From positions 620,001 through 684,000 of the forward strand of contig NZ_CP043505.1 of NCBI RefSeq assembly GCF_008365295.1: a stretch of DNA of 64,000 nt, read 5' to 3'. The notes below the pieces were generated by a model. It had not been told where the DNA came from and did not search any database. It saw only the letters and a list, made by a program, of their open reading frames with translations. A program made the position numbers and the translations under genes. The stretch is from Agromyces intestinalis (GTDB lineage: Bacteria > Actinomycetota > Actinomycetes > Actinomycetales > Microbacteriaceae). Within the stretch, counting starts at the first letter, position 1. Each line of letters opens with the position of its first letter. Of this stretch, positions 10,533 through 20,541 are shown in pieces.

Positions 10533-12213
10533 AGCGGGGCTGCTGCGTCGCGAGGAACAGCAGCCCGGTGGCCTGCACCTGCCAGCCGACTCCGCTGCGG
10601 CCCCAGAGGTCGCCGGTCGCGGTGAGCACCCGCACCTCGCGCTCGGCGTTGCCGCCGACGAGCGTGCGACCGTCGACCGGGCCGGCATCGCCCGACGAGG
10701 GCGCCCCGAGCACCTGCGTGGTGAGTCTCGTGCCCGCGTCGGTCGCGCTGAGCGCGGCCACCGTGCGGTCGTCGAGCCACGCGGCGTCGAGCGGCGTGCC
10801 GGGCACCTCGGCCAACTGCAGCACAGCGGGACCGACCGCGGTCGGGATGCCGTTGTCGTCGCGCTCGACGGCGGCCGCGACGAATCGGGTGCGCGCGCCG
10901 TCGGCGAGCAGGGCGATGACGCGGGTGCCGTCGCGCGAGACCTGAAGGGCGACGAGCCGCCCGCCGGTCCACGGCGCGGGCACCTGGCGCCCTTCGGCGG
11001 TGTCGTCGCCGGCGGGGCCGTAGACCACGACCTGATCCGGCGCGTCGGCGGGAGCCGACCAGACGACGCCCAGCGAATCGAGCGCGGGTGCGATGAGGCC
11101 GTCGCGCGGGTCGAGCTGCGCCGTCTCGGAGTCGGCGTCTACGCGCCACACCCCGTCGGCGAGCACGACCGCCGTGTCCTCGCCGGATCCGAGCGAAGCG
11201 GCCGTCGGCGCGAGCGCGGCGACCTGGTCGCTCAGGCCCTCGATGGGCACCACGACGCCGTCGTCGAGATGCCCGAACCGTTCGCCGTCGAAAGCGACGG
11301 GCTGCGAGTCCACGCGCGGGTTCACGGTGGGGGTCGACGTCGACTCGGGCACGTCCTGCACCGCACCGTTCAGCGACAGGCGCACGCCGCGCTGCACGCT
11401 GCGCACCGACTCGAGGCTCAGCTCGAGCTGCACCTCCATGCGCTGGACCGTCCGCGTGTCCTCGGCGACGGCGTCGACATCGACGTCGGCCACCCCGGCG
11501 ACGATCGGCACCGTGTCGGCCTCGAGGCGCGAGCCCTCGGGGAACGCCGACACCACGCCGGGTTCGAGCCAGTCGGCCGGCCCCTCGAGCAGGGCCCGCA
11601 CGATGCTGGTCTGCACCGCCTCACGACCCGCGAACCAGCGCACGTCGGGCACCGCGTATCGGAATCCGGGGTCGAAGAAGTAGAGCGTGTGCGTGCTGTA
11701 CACGCGGGCGAAGTCGAAGGCGTCGATGAGCAGCCCGGGCGGCGCCTCGCTGATGCGCCACTCCCCCTCGACCTGCGTGAACGTGTAGCTCAGCGGGATC
11801 GCCGCACTGGACGCCGCCGGTTCCCACTGGCCGTTCGGCAGCAGTGCCGCGGCCGGAGTCGCCTGCACGACCATCTGCTCGTCGCCGGTCGGCTGGTAGT
11901 CGCGGTCGGTGGCGTCGTCGACGGTGGCACCCGCGTACGCATCCCATGCGTCGGCGAACCCGGGCGCGAGGAACTGGCGCGCGACGTAGTAGTTGTTGCG
12001 CGGGTCGGTCGCCGCGTCGATGAAGCCCTGCAGGATCTGCAATTGATCGGCCCCGGCCCGCGGCATGGACGCGACCAGGTCGAGGTCGAGCGCGTCGGCC
12101 GCGGTCTGGCTGCGGCCGGCGTGCACGCCGCCGCTCGACGGGATGGTCGCGCAGCCGGCGAGCGCCGCGACCAGTGCGAGGGCGACGGATGCCGCCGCGA
12201 AGCGACTACGCAT
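10531..12213 (-). CDS. lpqB: Lipoprotein LpqB
   Basis: This is a 560-residue exported lipoprotein. The signal peptide has the lipobox LAGC with lipidated Cys21. A GerMN domain occupies roughly 190-330 and a beta-propeller-like LpqB domain the C-terminal part. LpqB acts outside the membrane and modulates the MtrB sensor in mycobacteria. The ATG at 12213 is chosen because it opens the signal peptide and follows GAGGAGG by about six bases. It overlaps the end of mtrB by eight bases, so mtrA-mtrB-lpqB form one coupled unit. Confidence 0.95.
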   Translation of the reverse strand: MRSRFAAASVALALVAALAGCATIPSSGGVHAGRSQTAADALDLDLVASMPRAGADQLQILQGFIDAATDPRNNYYVARQFLAPGFADAWDAYAGATVDDATDRDYQPTGDEQMVVQATPAAALLPNGQWEPAASSAAIPLSYTFTQVEGEWRISEAPPGLLIDAFDFARVYSTHTLYFFDPGFRYAVPDVRWFAGREAVQTSIVRALLEGPADWLEPGVVSAFPEGSRLEADTVPIVAGVADVDVDAVAEDTRTVQRMEVQLELSLESVRSVQRGVRLSLNGAVQDVPESTSTPTVNPRVDSQPVAFDGERFGHLDDGVVVPIEGLSDQVAALAPTAASLGSGEDTAVVLADGVWRVDADSETAQLDPRDGLIAPALDSLGVVWSAPADAPDQVVVYGPAGDDTAEGRQVPAPWTGGRLVALQVSRDGTRVIALLADGARTRFVAAAVERDDNGIPTAVGPAVLQLAEVPGTPLDAAWLDDRTVAALSATDAGTRLTTQVLGAPSSGDAGPVDGRTLVGGNAEREVRVLTATGDLWGRSGVGWQVQATGLLFLATQQPR

Positions 12214-13969
12214 CACGGACCTCCTCGTGACCCGGTTCCGCGGCGCGGTGGTCGGCGGCGCGGTGGTCGGCGGGCCGCCACGACGTCGGCGCGGCTTCCA
12301 CGCCGAATGCACCCGTGTCACCCGGGCGCACGACGTCGGGCGGGGCCGGGTTCGGCCCGGTCGCATCGGGATCGTCCGGCTCCAACGGCAGCGGCGGCTC
12401 GATCGCCGCCCGACCGCGCGTGCGCGGCACGACGAGCCGGAACACGGTGCCCCGGCCCGGCTTGGACCACACGTCGAGCGTGCCGCCGTGCGCTGCCGCG
12501 TCCTCGAGCGAGATCGCGAGCCCGAGCCCGGTGCCCCCGATGGTGCGCGAGCGGCTGGGGTCGGCTCGCCAGAACCGGTCGAACACCCGCATCCGCTCCT
12601 CCTCGGTCATGCCCATGCCGTAGTCGCGGACGCTGAGGCCCACCGCCGACTCGTTCGAGTCGACCGCGACGACGATGGGGCGCCCCTCGCCGTGCTCGAT
12701 CGCATTGCCCACCAGATTGCGCACGATACGACGAATGCGACGAGGGTCGACCTCGGCGTCGAGATGACCGCCGGGAGCGACGAGGCGCAGTTCGCTGCCG
12801 TGTTCGCGGGCGAGCTCGTGCAGCGACTCCACAGCGTCGCCCGCGAGGTGCACCAGGTTGGTCGGCTCGGTCGCCAGCTCCACCGAACCGGCGTCGTACC
12901 GGCTGATCTCGAGCAGGTCGCCGAGCAGCGCCTCGAACCGTTCGGTCTGGGTGTGCAGCAGCTCCACGGTGCGCGCGGTGGTGGAATCGAATTCCTCGCG
13001 TTGCCCGTGCAGCACGTCGCCCGCGAGCCGGATCGTCGTGAGCGGAGTGCGCAGCTCGTGCGAGACATCCGAGACGAAGCGCTGCTGCATGACCGACAGC
13101 TCGGCGAGTTCGCGGATGCGCGCCTGCAGGCTGTCGGCCATGCCGTTGAAGCTGGCCGACAGGGTCGCCAGCTCGTCTTCGCCCTTCGCGGGCATGCGCA
13201 CGCCGAGGTCGCCGGCCGCGAGCCGGCGGCTCGTCGCCGCGACCGTGCGCACGGGCTCGATCACCCACCGCACCACGAGCAGGATGATCGCGCTCAGCAG
13301 CAGGATGAGCGCGATCGCGCCGATGAGGCCGGTCGCCTGCATGAACGCGAGCGTCGCCTCCGCGTCGGCGAAGTTGTAGCCGATGTACAGCAGGTATCGG
13401 CCCGCGCCGGGCACCTGCAGGTCGCTGCCGACCACCACGCCGGGGTCGGTGCCGGTCTCGAGCGCCGCGGGCACGCGCGGCAGGGCGACCGACTGCCAGA
13501 ACTGCGTGTCGGGGTTCTGCTGCACCATCTCGCGCAGCTCGGGCGTGATGACGCCCGCGAGCTGCGGCGAGAGTCGGTCCTGCGGCGCCACGATGGACGG
13601 ATCCTCGTCGGTGTCGCGGAACAGGCCGATCGCGGAGCTTCCGGATGCAGCCTGGACGCTGCGCATCGCCTGCTCCATCACGCCCTGCAACGAGACGCGG
13701 TCGCTCGCGTCGGTGGAGCCCAGGATGGTCTGCGCGGCATACGTCGCGGCGTTCGACGAGGTCAGCACGCGGTCGAGCTGGTTCTGGAACAGGTTGGATG
13801 CCACGGTGAACGTGATGTAGAGCCCGATGACGAGGATCGCGAGGCTGGACAGGCCGATCGTGAGCAGCACCGTGCGGAACTGCAGCGAACGCCGCCACAG
13901 GCCGGCGATGCGCCTCGGCGCACCCCGCCAGCCGCCGACGGCGCGCACCGCGGGTGCCGACCCGGTCAT
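12206..13969 (-). CDS. mtrB: Sensor histidine kinase MtrB
   Basis: This 587-residue transmembrane kinase has helices at about 33-56 and 213-235 flanking an extracytoplasmic domain, then HAMP (236-288), HisKA with DVSHELRTP and phospho-acceptor His304, and HATPase with N-box Asn422 (RNLVGNAIEHG) and a GGTGLGL lid. MtrB with MtrA controls cell-wall hydrolases, division and osmotic response. The C-terminal tail beyond about 515 is Pro/Asp-rich and variable. The ATG at 13969 lies seven bases after the mtrA stop; the in-frame GTG at 14008 would overlap mtrA and adds only unconserved residues. Confidence 0.96.
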   Translation of the reverse strand: MTGSAPAVRAVGGWRGAPRRIAGLWRRSLQFRTVLLTIGLSSLAILVIGLYITFTVASNLFQNQLDRVLTSSNAATYAAQTILGSTDASDRVSLQGVMEQAMRSVQAASGSSAIGLFRDTDEDPSIVAPQDRLSPQLAGVITPELREMVQQNPDTQFWQSVALPRVPAALETGTDPGVVVGSDLQVPGAGRYLLYIGYNFADAEATLAFMQATGLIGAIALILLLSAIILLVVRWVIEPVRTVAATSRRLAAGDLGVRMPAKGEDELATLSASFNGMADSLQARIRELAELSVMQQRFVSDVSHELRTPLTTIRLAGDVLHGQREEFDSTTARTVELLHTQTERFEALLGDLLEISRYDAGSVELATEPTNLVHLAGDAVESLHELAREHGSELRLVAPGGHLDAEVDPRRIRRIVRNLVGNAIEHGEGRPIVVAVDSNESAVGLSVRDYGMGMTEEERMRVFDRFWRADPSRSRTIGGTGLGLAISLEDAAAHGGTLDVWSKPGRGTVFRLVVPRTRGRAAIEPPLPLEPDDPDATGPNPAPPDVVRPGDTGAFGVEAAPTSWRPADHRAADHRAAEPGHEEVRDA

Positions 13970-13976
13970 CGCGCGC

Positions 13977-14657
13977 CTACGTGGTGGCGCCGGCGCGGTA
14001 CCCCACACCGCGGACGGTCATGACGATGCGCGGGTTGTCGGGGTCGTGCTCGACTTTCGCCCGCAGCCGCTGGACGTGCACGTTCACGAGCCGGGTGTCG
14101 GCCTTGTAGTGGTACCCCCACACCTGCTCGAGCAGCATCTCGCGGGTGAACACCTGCTGCGGCTTCGAGGCGAGCGTGAGCAGCAGGTCGAACTCGAGCG
14201 GCGTGAGCGAGATGCGCTGGTCGCCCCGGCGCACCTCGTGGCCGGCCGCGTCGATGATGAGGTCGCCGACCGCGATCGTCTCGACCACGGGCTCGGGCGC
14301 GGGGCGCAGCCGGGTGCGGATGCGGGCCACCAGCTCCTTCGGGTTGAAGGGCTTCACGATGTAGTCGTCGGCGCCCGACTCGAGGCCGCGCACCACGTCT
14401 GCGGTGTCGCTCTTGGCCGTCAGCATGATGATCGGCGTGCCGCTCTCGGCGCGGATGCGGGTGCACACCTCGATGCCGTCGATGCCGGGCAGCATCAGGT
14501 CGAGCAGCACGAGGTCGGGCTTGGCGTCGCGGAACGCGGCGAGCGCCCCTCCGCCGTCGGCGCAGAACACCGGCTCGAAGCCGTCGGCGCGCAGGACGAT
14601 GCCGATCATCTCGGCGAGGGCCATGTCGTCGTCGACGACGAGTACGCGTGAGGTCAT
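13977..14657 (-). CDS. mtrA: Response regulator MtrA
   Basis: This is a 226-residue OmpR-class regulator. The receiver domain carries the acidic pocket VVDDD (7-11) and phospho-acceptor Asp53 within LVLLDLMLPG; the winged-helix domain spans about 130-226. It is phosphorylated by MtrB and binds promoters of wall and division genes. The ATG at 14657 is preceded by GGAGAA about eight bases upstream. It is the first gene of mtrA-mtrB-lpqB; 160 bp separate it from the divergent membrane-protein gene at 14818. Confidence 0.97.
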   Translation of the reverse strand: MTSRVLVVDDDMALAEMIGIVLRADGFEPVFCADGGGALAAFRDAKPDLVLLDLMLPGIDGIEVCTRIRAESGTPIIMLTAKSDTADVVRGLESGADDYIVKPFNPKELVARIRTRLRPAPEPVVETIAVGDLIIDAAGHEVRRGDQRISLTPLEFDLLLTLASKPQQVFTREMLLEQVWGYHYKADTRLVNVHVQRLRAKVEHDPDNPRIVMTVRGVGYRAGATT

Positions 14658-14817
14658 GCGCTCAGTTCTCCGGTGGGGCGTCGGTGCGTCATAGCGTAGT
14701 CGCTCGCTGCCGCGAGAGGGCTGAGCGCGGATCCCCCGGTCGGGACGGTGGATGGCGCCTCACGGCGGCGTTCGCCTGTGCCACCATTGGGGAACGACCC
14801 GGAGGGAGCGCGACGAC

Positions 14818-16065
14818 GTGTCCGATCAGGAATGGCAGGCACCCGGTGGCGACGGCGCCTGGCAGCCCCCGATCCCGCCCGCGCCGACGCCCGCCCCGCT
14901 GCCGGGGTACGCGCAGCCCGGTTCCGCGCAGCCGGGGTACGGAGCGCAGCCGGGGTACGGAGCGCAGCCCGGGTACGGCCAGCAGCCGGGATATCCACCG
15001 CCGGGCGGGCCGACCGGCTGGACACCGCCGCCCAAGCCGGGCCTGCTCCCCCTGCGTCCGCTGAGCTTCGGAACCCTGCTCTGGGCCCCGTTCCGCACGC
15101 TGCGCCGCAACCCCGCCCCGACGTTCGGCACCGGGCTGCTGGTGCAGCTGGCGACCGTCGTGGCCACCGCGGCCGCGGTGGTCCCGTTCATGTTCATGGT
15201 GTTCGCGCGCACGGGCAACGCGGTCGGCGAGGACGCCGACACCCTGCTCGCGGGTGCCGTCGGCGGGTTTCTGCTGCTGATGCTGGTGCCGATCGCCGTC
15301 TCGGTGGTCGCGAGCGCGTTCGTTCAAGGCGTGATGGTCGTCGAGGTCGCCACCGGCACGCTCGGCGAGAAGCTCGGCTTCGGCGCGCTGTGGCGGCGCA
15401 CGGCGAGGCGCGTCTGGCCGCTGATCGGCTGGACGCTGCTGCTGGCCACAGCCGTGCTGCTCGCGGTTCTCGCGCTCGTCGCGATCATCGCCGTGGCGGC
15501 GGTGCTCGGGCCGGTCGGCATCGCGATCGGCGTCGTGTTCGCGATCCTCGCCGGTCTCGGGCTGCTCGCGCTGGGTGCCTGGCTGGGCGTGAAGACGTCG
15601 CTGGTGCCGAGCATCATCGTGCTCGAGGAGGTCGGCATCCGGGCGGCGATCGTGCGCTCGTGGCGACTCACCGACGGCTACTTCTGGCGCACGCTCGGCG
15701 TCGAGTTGCTGGTCGCCGTCATCCTGAGCGCGGCATCGAACCTCGTGGTGCAGCCGATCTCGTTCCTCGGCGGCATGCTGTCGGTGCTGATCGATCCCAC
15801 GGGCACCGGTTCGGGTGCCGCGGTGCTCATCGTGCTCACGGTGGTGTCGATGGTGCTGTCGCTGCTGATCGGCGCCATCACGCTCGTGGTGCAGTCGGCG
15901 GTCATCGCGGTCATCTACATCGACCTGCGGATGTGCAAGGAGGGGCTCGACCTCGAGCTCGAACGGCACGTCGAGCTGCGCGACGCGGGGCATCCGGTCG
16001 ACGATCCGTATCAGCCGCGGGCGGGCGAGCCGGTCTCGCCCGGCGCACCGTACGGCTGGGCCTGA
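14818..16065 (+). CDS. Polytopic membrane protein with QPGYG-repeat N-terminus
   Basis: This is a 415-residue protein. The first 65 residues are Pro/Gly/Gln/Tyr-rich with several near-identical AQPGYG units, a low-complexity cytoplasmic tail typical of actinobacterial membrane proteins. The rest has about six hydrophobic segments and includes WRLTDGYFWRTLGVELLVAV, resembling the glycerophosphoryl-diester-phosphodiesterase membrane-domain family, with no catalytic domain. The GTG at 14818 has GGAGGG about ten bases upstream; earlier residues of the frame are not protein-like. It leads the cluster with DUF4129, DUF4350, MoxR and DUF58 genes, six bases before the next. Function is unknown. Confidence 0.8.
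   Translation: MSDQEWQAPGGDGAWQPPIPPAPTPAPLPGYAQPGSAQPGYGAQPGYGAQPGYGQQPGYPPPGGPTGWTPPPKPGLLPLRPLSFGTLLWAPFRTLRRNPAPTFGTGLLVQLATVVATAAAVVPFMFMVFARTGNAVGEDADTLLAGAVGGFLLLMLVPIAVSVVASAFVQGVMVVEVATGTLGEKLGFGALWRRTARRVWPLIGWTLLLATAVLLAVLALVAIIAVAAVLGPVGIAIGVVFAILAGLGLLALGAWLGVKTSLVPSIIVLEEVGIRAAIVRSWRLTDGYFWRTLGVELLVAVILSAASNLVVQPISFLGGMLSVLIDPTGTGSGAAVLIVLTVVSMVLSLLIGAITLVVQSAVIAVIYIDLRMCKEGLDLELERHVELRDAGHPVDDPYQPRAGEPVSPGAPYGWA
14905..14995 (+). repeat. In-frame QPGYG-coding repeat
   Basis: A run of near-identical 18-base units encoding AQPGYG or similar lies in the 5' part of the membrane-protein gene. The units could expand or contract without frameshift. Confidence 0.6.
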
Positions 16066-16071
16066 TCCCGC

Positions 16072-16716
16072 GTGCACCTCGAAATCCCGGTCGACCCCGA
16101 TGCCCCCGAGGCGCGCCGCTGGCTGCAGGACGAGCTCGCCAAGGGCGAGTACCAGGCCGCCCAGCCGACCTGGTTCGATCGGCTGATGGCGGCGATCCGC
16201 GATTGGTTCCTCGGGCTGTTCGACGGGTCGATGGGCGTTCCGAGCGGGGTAGTCGTCCTGATCGTCGTGCTCGCCGTGCTCGCGCTCGTCGCGATCGGGC
16301 TGCTCGTGTTCGGCCTGCCGCGGTTGCGCCGCCGCCGCGCGACGCCCGCGCCGATCTTCGACGACCGCGACACCCGCGACCTCGTCGCACTGCGTCGCGC
16401 GGCCGAGCAGGCGGCCGCACGACAGGAGTGGCCGCTCGCGATCGAAGAGCGCTTCCGGGCGGTGGTGCGGGGCCTCGTCGATCGCGACCTCGTGCAGGTG
16501 CATCCGGGCACGACCGCGCACGGCATCGCGAATGCCGCGAGCCACCGGTTCCCGGCCTTCGCCCTCGAGCTCGGGGTCGCCGCCGACGAGTTCGACGGCG
16601 TGCGATACCTGGGCCGGCCCGGCGGGCGCGACGAGTACAAGCGGGTGACGGCGCTCGAGCAATCGCTCGCGGCCGCACCGATCCGGCCCGATGTCGAACT
16701 CGAGGCGGTGCGATGA
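16072..16716 (+). CDS. DUF4129 single-pass membrane protein
   Basis: This 214-residue protein has a single helix at about 57-81 and a cytoplasmic C-terminal DUF4129 domain (about 105-205) with the recurring pattern of helices EWPLAIEERFRAVVRGLVDR and AASHRFPAFALELG. DUF4129 proteins sit with MoxR/DUF58 genes or are fused to transglutaminases; their role is thought to be envelope-related but is not established. The start is GTG at 16072, six bases after the previous stop. The stop overlaps the next start as ATGA. Confidence 0.85.
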   Translation: MHLEIPVDPDAPEARRWLQDELAKGEYQAAQPTWFDRLMAAIRDWFLGLFDGSMGVPSGVVVLIVVLAVLALVAIGLLVFGLPRLRRRRATPAPIFDDRDTRDLVALRRAAEQAAARQEWPLAIEERFRAVVRGLVDRDLVQVHPGTTAHGIANAASHRFPAFALELGVAADEFDGVRYLGRPGGRDEYKRVTALEQSLAAAPIRPDVELEAVR

Positions 16717-18043
16717 GCCTCGACGCACCCGCGGACACCACGGCCGAGGCCGAGTCGACCGCTTCGGCGTCGGCCGCCCTCGCCGACACCCCGACCGTGC
16801 GCGGCGCGCTGCGGCGTGCTCGCACCTGGATCGTGCTCGGCGCCGTCCTGCTGGTCGGCGCCCTCGTCGTGCTCATCGTGCAGGGCGGCCTGCGGGCGCC
16901 CGGTCCGACGCTCGGCGCCGACAACGCCGCACCCTCAGGGGCCCGCGCACTCGTTCAGGTGCTGCGCGCGCAGGGTGTCGAGGTGACCGTCGCGAATCAC
17001 CTCGAAGCGGCGATCGACGCCGCAGACGGCGCGACCGTGCTGCTCTTCGATGAGCACGGACTCCTCGACCGTGCGAGCCTGCGCCGGCTCGCTGGTGCCG
17101 CCGACGGGCTGGTCGTCGCTCTCCCGAGATTCGCCGCACTCGAGGCGCTCGCGCCCGGGGTGCGCCTCGCGGGAACGGCCGTCGGCGAGCTCGACGATCC
17201 GGCGTGCGAGGTGCGGCCCGCCGAGCGTGCGGGCGAGCTCGGCCACGGGCAGGGGCTGCTCACCATCGACGACGTCGCGGAGGGCGACGGCTGGACCGGC
17301 TGCTTCCCCGACGGCGACTTCGGCTACGCCCTGGTCATCGGCCCGTCGGACGCGGGCGCCGAACTGTCGCTCGTGCCCTCGACGGCGGTGTTCGCGAACG
17401 ACACGGTCGATGAGCGCGGCAACGCGGCGCTCGCGCTCGGACTCCTCGGCGAACGCGAGCGACTGGTCTGGTACCTGCCCGGACCCGCCGATGCCGAACC
17501 CGCCGGGGCCACCGCCGGCGAGCTCACACCCGGCTGGGTGAGCCCGGTGCTCGTGCTGCTGCTGGTCGTCGGGCTCGCCGCAGCGATCTGGCGCGGGCGC
17601 CGCTTCGGCCCGCTCGTCATCGAGGACCTGCCGGTCGAGGTGCCCGCCGGCGAGACCGCCGAGGGGCGGGCGCGTCTGTACGCGCGCGGTGTCAGCCGCC
17701 TGCATGCGCTCGACCAGTTGCGCATCGGATCGGTGGGCCGGCTCACCGCGCTGCTGCGCCTTCCGCGATCGGCACCGTTGCCAGAGGTGATCGCCGCGAC
17801 GACCGCCGCGACCGGCAGGGATCCGCTCGAGGTCGAGTCGCTGCTCGTCGGCGCGGTGCCCGCCGGCGATCGAGAGCTCGTCGAACTCGCCGACCGCCTC
17901 GCCGCCCTCGAGCAGCGGGTGCGCGACGCGCTCGGCCCCCAGACATCCGGGCCCGTGACATCCGGAACCGAGGCATCCGACCCCGCGAGCGTTCGCGGCC
18001 CCGCGACATCCGACCCCACCACCGATCACCGAGGAAGGCGACC

Positions 18044-18047
<4 letters not shown>
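16713..18047 (+). CDS. DUF4350 membrane protein
   Basis: This 444-residue protein has two helices (about 38-57 and 277-296) flanking a DUF4350 domain (about 68-180) that resembles a glutamine-amidotransferase-like Rossmann fold, beginning SGARALVQVLRAQGVEV. The C-terminal cytoplasmic tail is Ala/Pro/Thr-rich. In this gene context DUF4350 proteins are thought to be partners of the MoxR-DUF58 pair. The ATG at 16713 overlaps the DUF4129 stop by four bases, and its own stop overlaps moxR the same way, so the cluster is translationally coupled. Confidence 0.85.
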
Positions 18048-19015
<968 letters not shown>

Positions 19016-20407
19016 ATGGCGATCTCGGGTCGATTCGTGTGGCTCGTCGCGGCGGGCGCGGTCGTCGTCGTGCTCGCCGGCTGGGCGGGCGGTTCGGCGT
19101 CGGGCGCTTCGGGCCTGCCCGGTTCGACGCTGCCCGGCGACGGCGCCGGAGCGGCCTGGCTCGCCCTCGCGGCCTGGCTGCTGCTCGCCGTCGGCATCGG
19201 CGCGATCGACCTGTCGCTCGCCGGGTCGCCGCGGCGCGTCGGGATCGAGCGCACCCTGCCCGAGCGGGTGCGGCTCGACGAGGAGGCGACCTCCGAACTC
19301 GTGGTCGTGAACCTCGGTTCGCGTCCGCTGCGCGCGATCGTGCGTGACGGCTGGCAGCCGTCGGCGGGCGTGGTCGGGCCGAATCGCGCGCGGGTGCGCA
19401 TCCCGCCGGGCGAACGGCGGCGGATGTCGCAGACGCTGAAGCCGACCCGTCGCGGCGACCGGCGCACCGAACGGGTCACGATCCGCTCATGGGGCCCGCT
19501 CGGGCTCTGGGCGCGGCAGGCGTCGCTCGTCGTCCCGGGTCGGCTGCGGGTGCTGCCGCCGTTCCGGTCGCGCGCGCACCTGCCGTCGCGACTCACCCGC
19601 CTGCGCGAGCTCGACGGGCGCACCCCGCTGCTGATCCGCGGCCAGGGCACCGAGTTCGACTCGATCCGCGAGTACGTGCGGGGCGACGACGTGCGGGCGA
19701 TCGACTGGCGTGCCACCGCGCGCCGCAGCGACCCCGAATCGCGCGGAGGGTCGAAGCTCATGGTGCGCACGTGGCGCCCCGAGCGCGATCGGCGCATCGT
19801 CATCGTGGTCGACACCTCGCGTACCGCGGCCGCCCGCATCGCCGACGAGCCGCGCCTCGACACCGCGTTCGAGGCATCCCTGCTGTTGGCCGCCCTCGCG
19901 TCGCACGCGGGTGACCGCGTCGACCTCGTCGCATGGGACCGCCGCGTGCGCGGGCGCGTGCACGGGTCGACCGGATCCGAGCTGCTCGCGCGCATGGTCG
20001 ACGTGATGGCGAATCTCGACGCCGAGCTCATCGAGGCCGACTGGTCGCGGGTCCCCGCGCAGGTGCGCCGGCTCACCAGCCGCCGGGCGCTCGTCGTGAT
20101 CCTGACCGGTGCCGACTCCCCCGCGAGCGCGCGAGGGCTGCTCGCGATGCTGCCGCAGCTGACCTCGCGGCACACGGTCGTCGTGGCATCCGTGGCCGAC
20201 CCTGACGAAGTGGTCGCCGCCCGCCGCATCGACGACCTCGACGAGGTGTACCGGGCCGCGGCCGCCGAACGCTCGCTGCTCGACGGGGCACGCGTCGGCG
20301 CGGCGATCCGGCGCCTCGGCGCCGAGACGGTGACAGCCCCGCCGCTCGACCTGCCGCCGGCACTCGCCGATCGCTACCTCGAGCTGAAGGCAGCCGGACG
20401 GCTCTGA
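19016..20407 (+). CDS. DUF58 protein, vWA-like partner of MoxR
   Basis: This is a 463-residue protein with two N-terminal membrane helices (about 7-25 and 42-62), a middle beta-rich part, and the DUF58 core with GTEFDSIREYVRGDDVRAID near 205-225. A vWA-like segment follows with IVVDTSRT, an incomplete MIDAS (Asp-x-Ser). The ATG directly follows the moxR TAG with no gap. Such proteins are membrane-anchored substrates or effectors of MoxR. Length is typical. Confidence 0.9.
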   Translation: MAISGRFVWLVAAGAVVVVLAGWAGGSASGASGLPGSTLPGDGAGAAWLALAAWLLLAVGIGAIDLSLAGSPRRVGIERTLPERVRLDEEATSELVVVNLGSRPLRAIVRDGWQPSAGVVGPNRARVRIPPGERRRMSQTLKPTRRGDRRTERVTIRSWGPLGLWARQASLVVPGRLRVLPPFRSRAHLPSRLTRLRELDGRTPLLIRGQGTEFDSIREYVRGDDVRAIDWRATARRSDPESRGGSKLMVRTWRPERDRRIVIVVDTSRTAAARIADEPRLDTAFEASLLLAALASHAGDRVDLVAWDRRVRGRVHGSTGSELLARMVDVMANLDAELIEADWSRVPAQVRRLTSRRALVVILTGADSPASARGLLAMLPQLTSRHTVVVASVADPDEVVAARRIDDLDEVYRAAAAERSLLDGARVGAAIRRLGAETVTAPPLDLPPALADRYLELKAAGRL

Positions 20408-20431
20408 GGCGCGTCGCCCGGACGGCTCTGA
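20394..20431 (+). repeat. Duplicated stop-codon segment
   Basis: CCGGACGGCTCTGA, containing the DUF58 TGA stop, is present at 20394-20407 and again at 20418-20431, 24 bp later. It looks like a small tandem duplication after the gene end. Confidence 0.55.
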
Positions 20432-20541
20432 ACCGCGCGCACAGTGCGATGAGCTCCTGCTTCAGCCCGCGGTCCGCGCGCACCGCCCGCCGCGCCCGCG
20501 TCAGCGCCCGGGTCCGCGCCCGCGGTCCGCGGCGCCCGCTC

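Noticed and set aside
14790-14817. Leaderless start or -10 for the QPGYG membrane protein
   Set aside because: CCATTG upstream does not fit TANNNT, and a GGAGGG ribosome-binding site is present.
14748-16712. A long plus-strand frame that could extend the DUF4350 gene to 1099 residues
   Set aside because: The upstream part is an out-of-frame reading of the two membrane-protein genes before it. The ATGA overlap at 16713 gives the real start.
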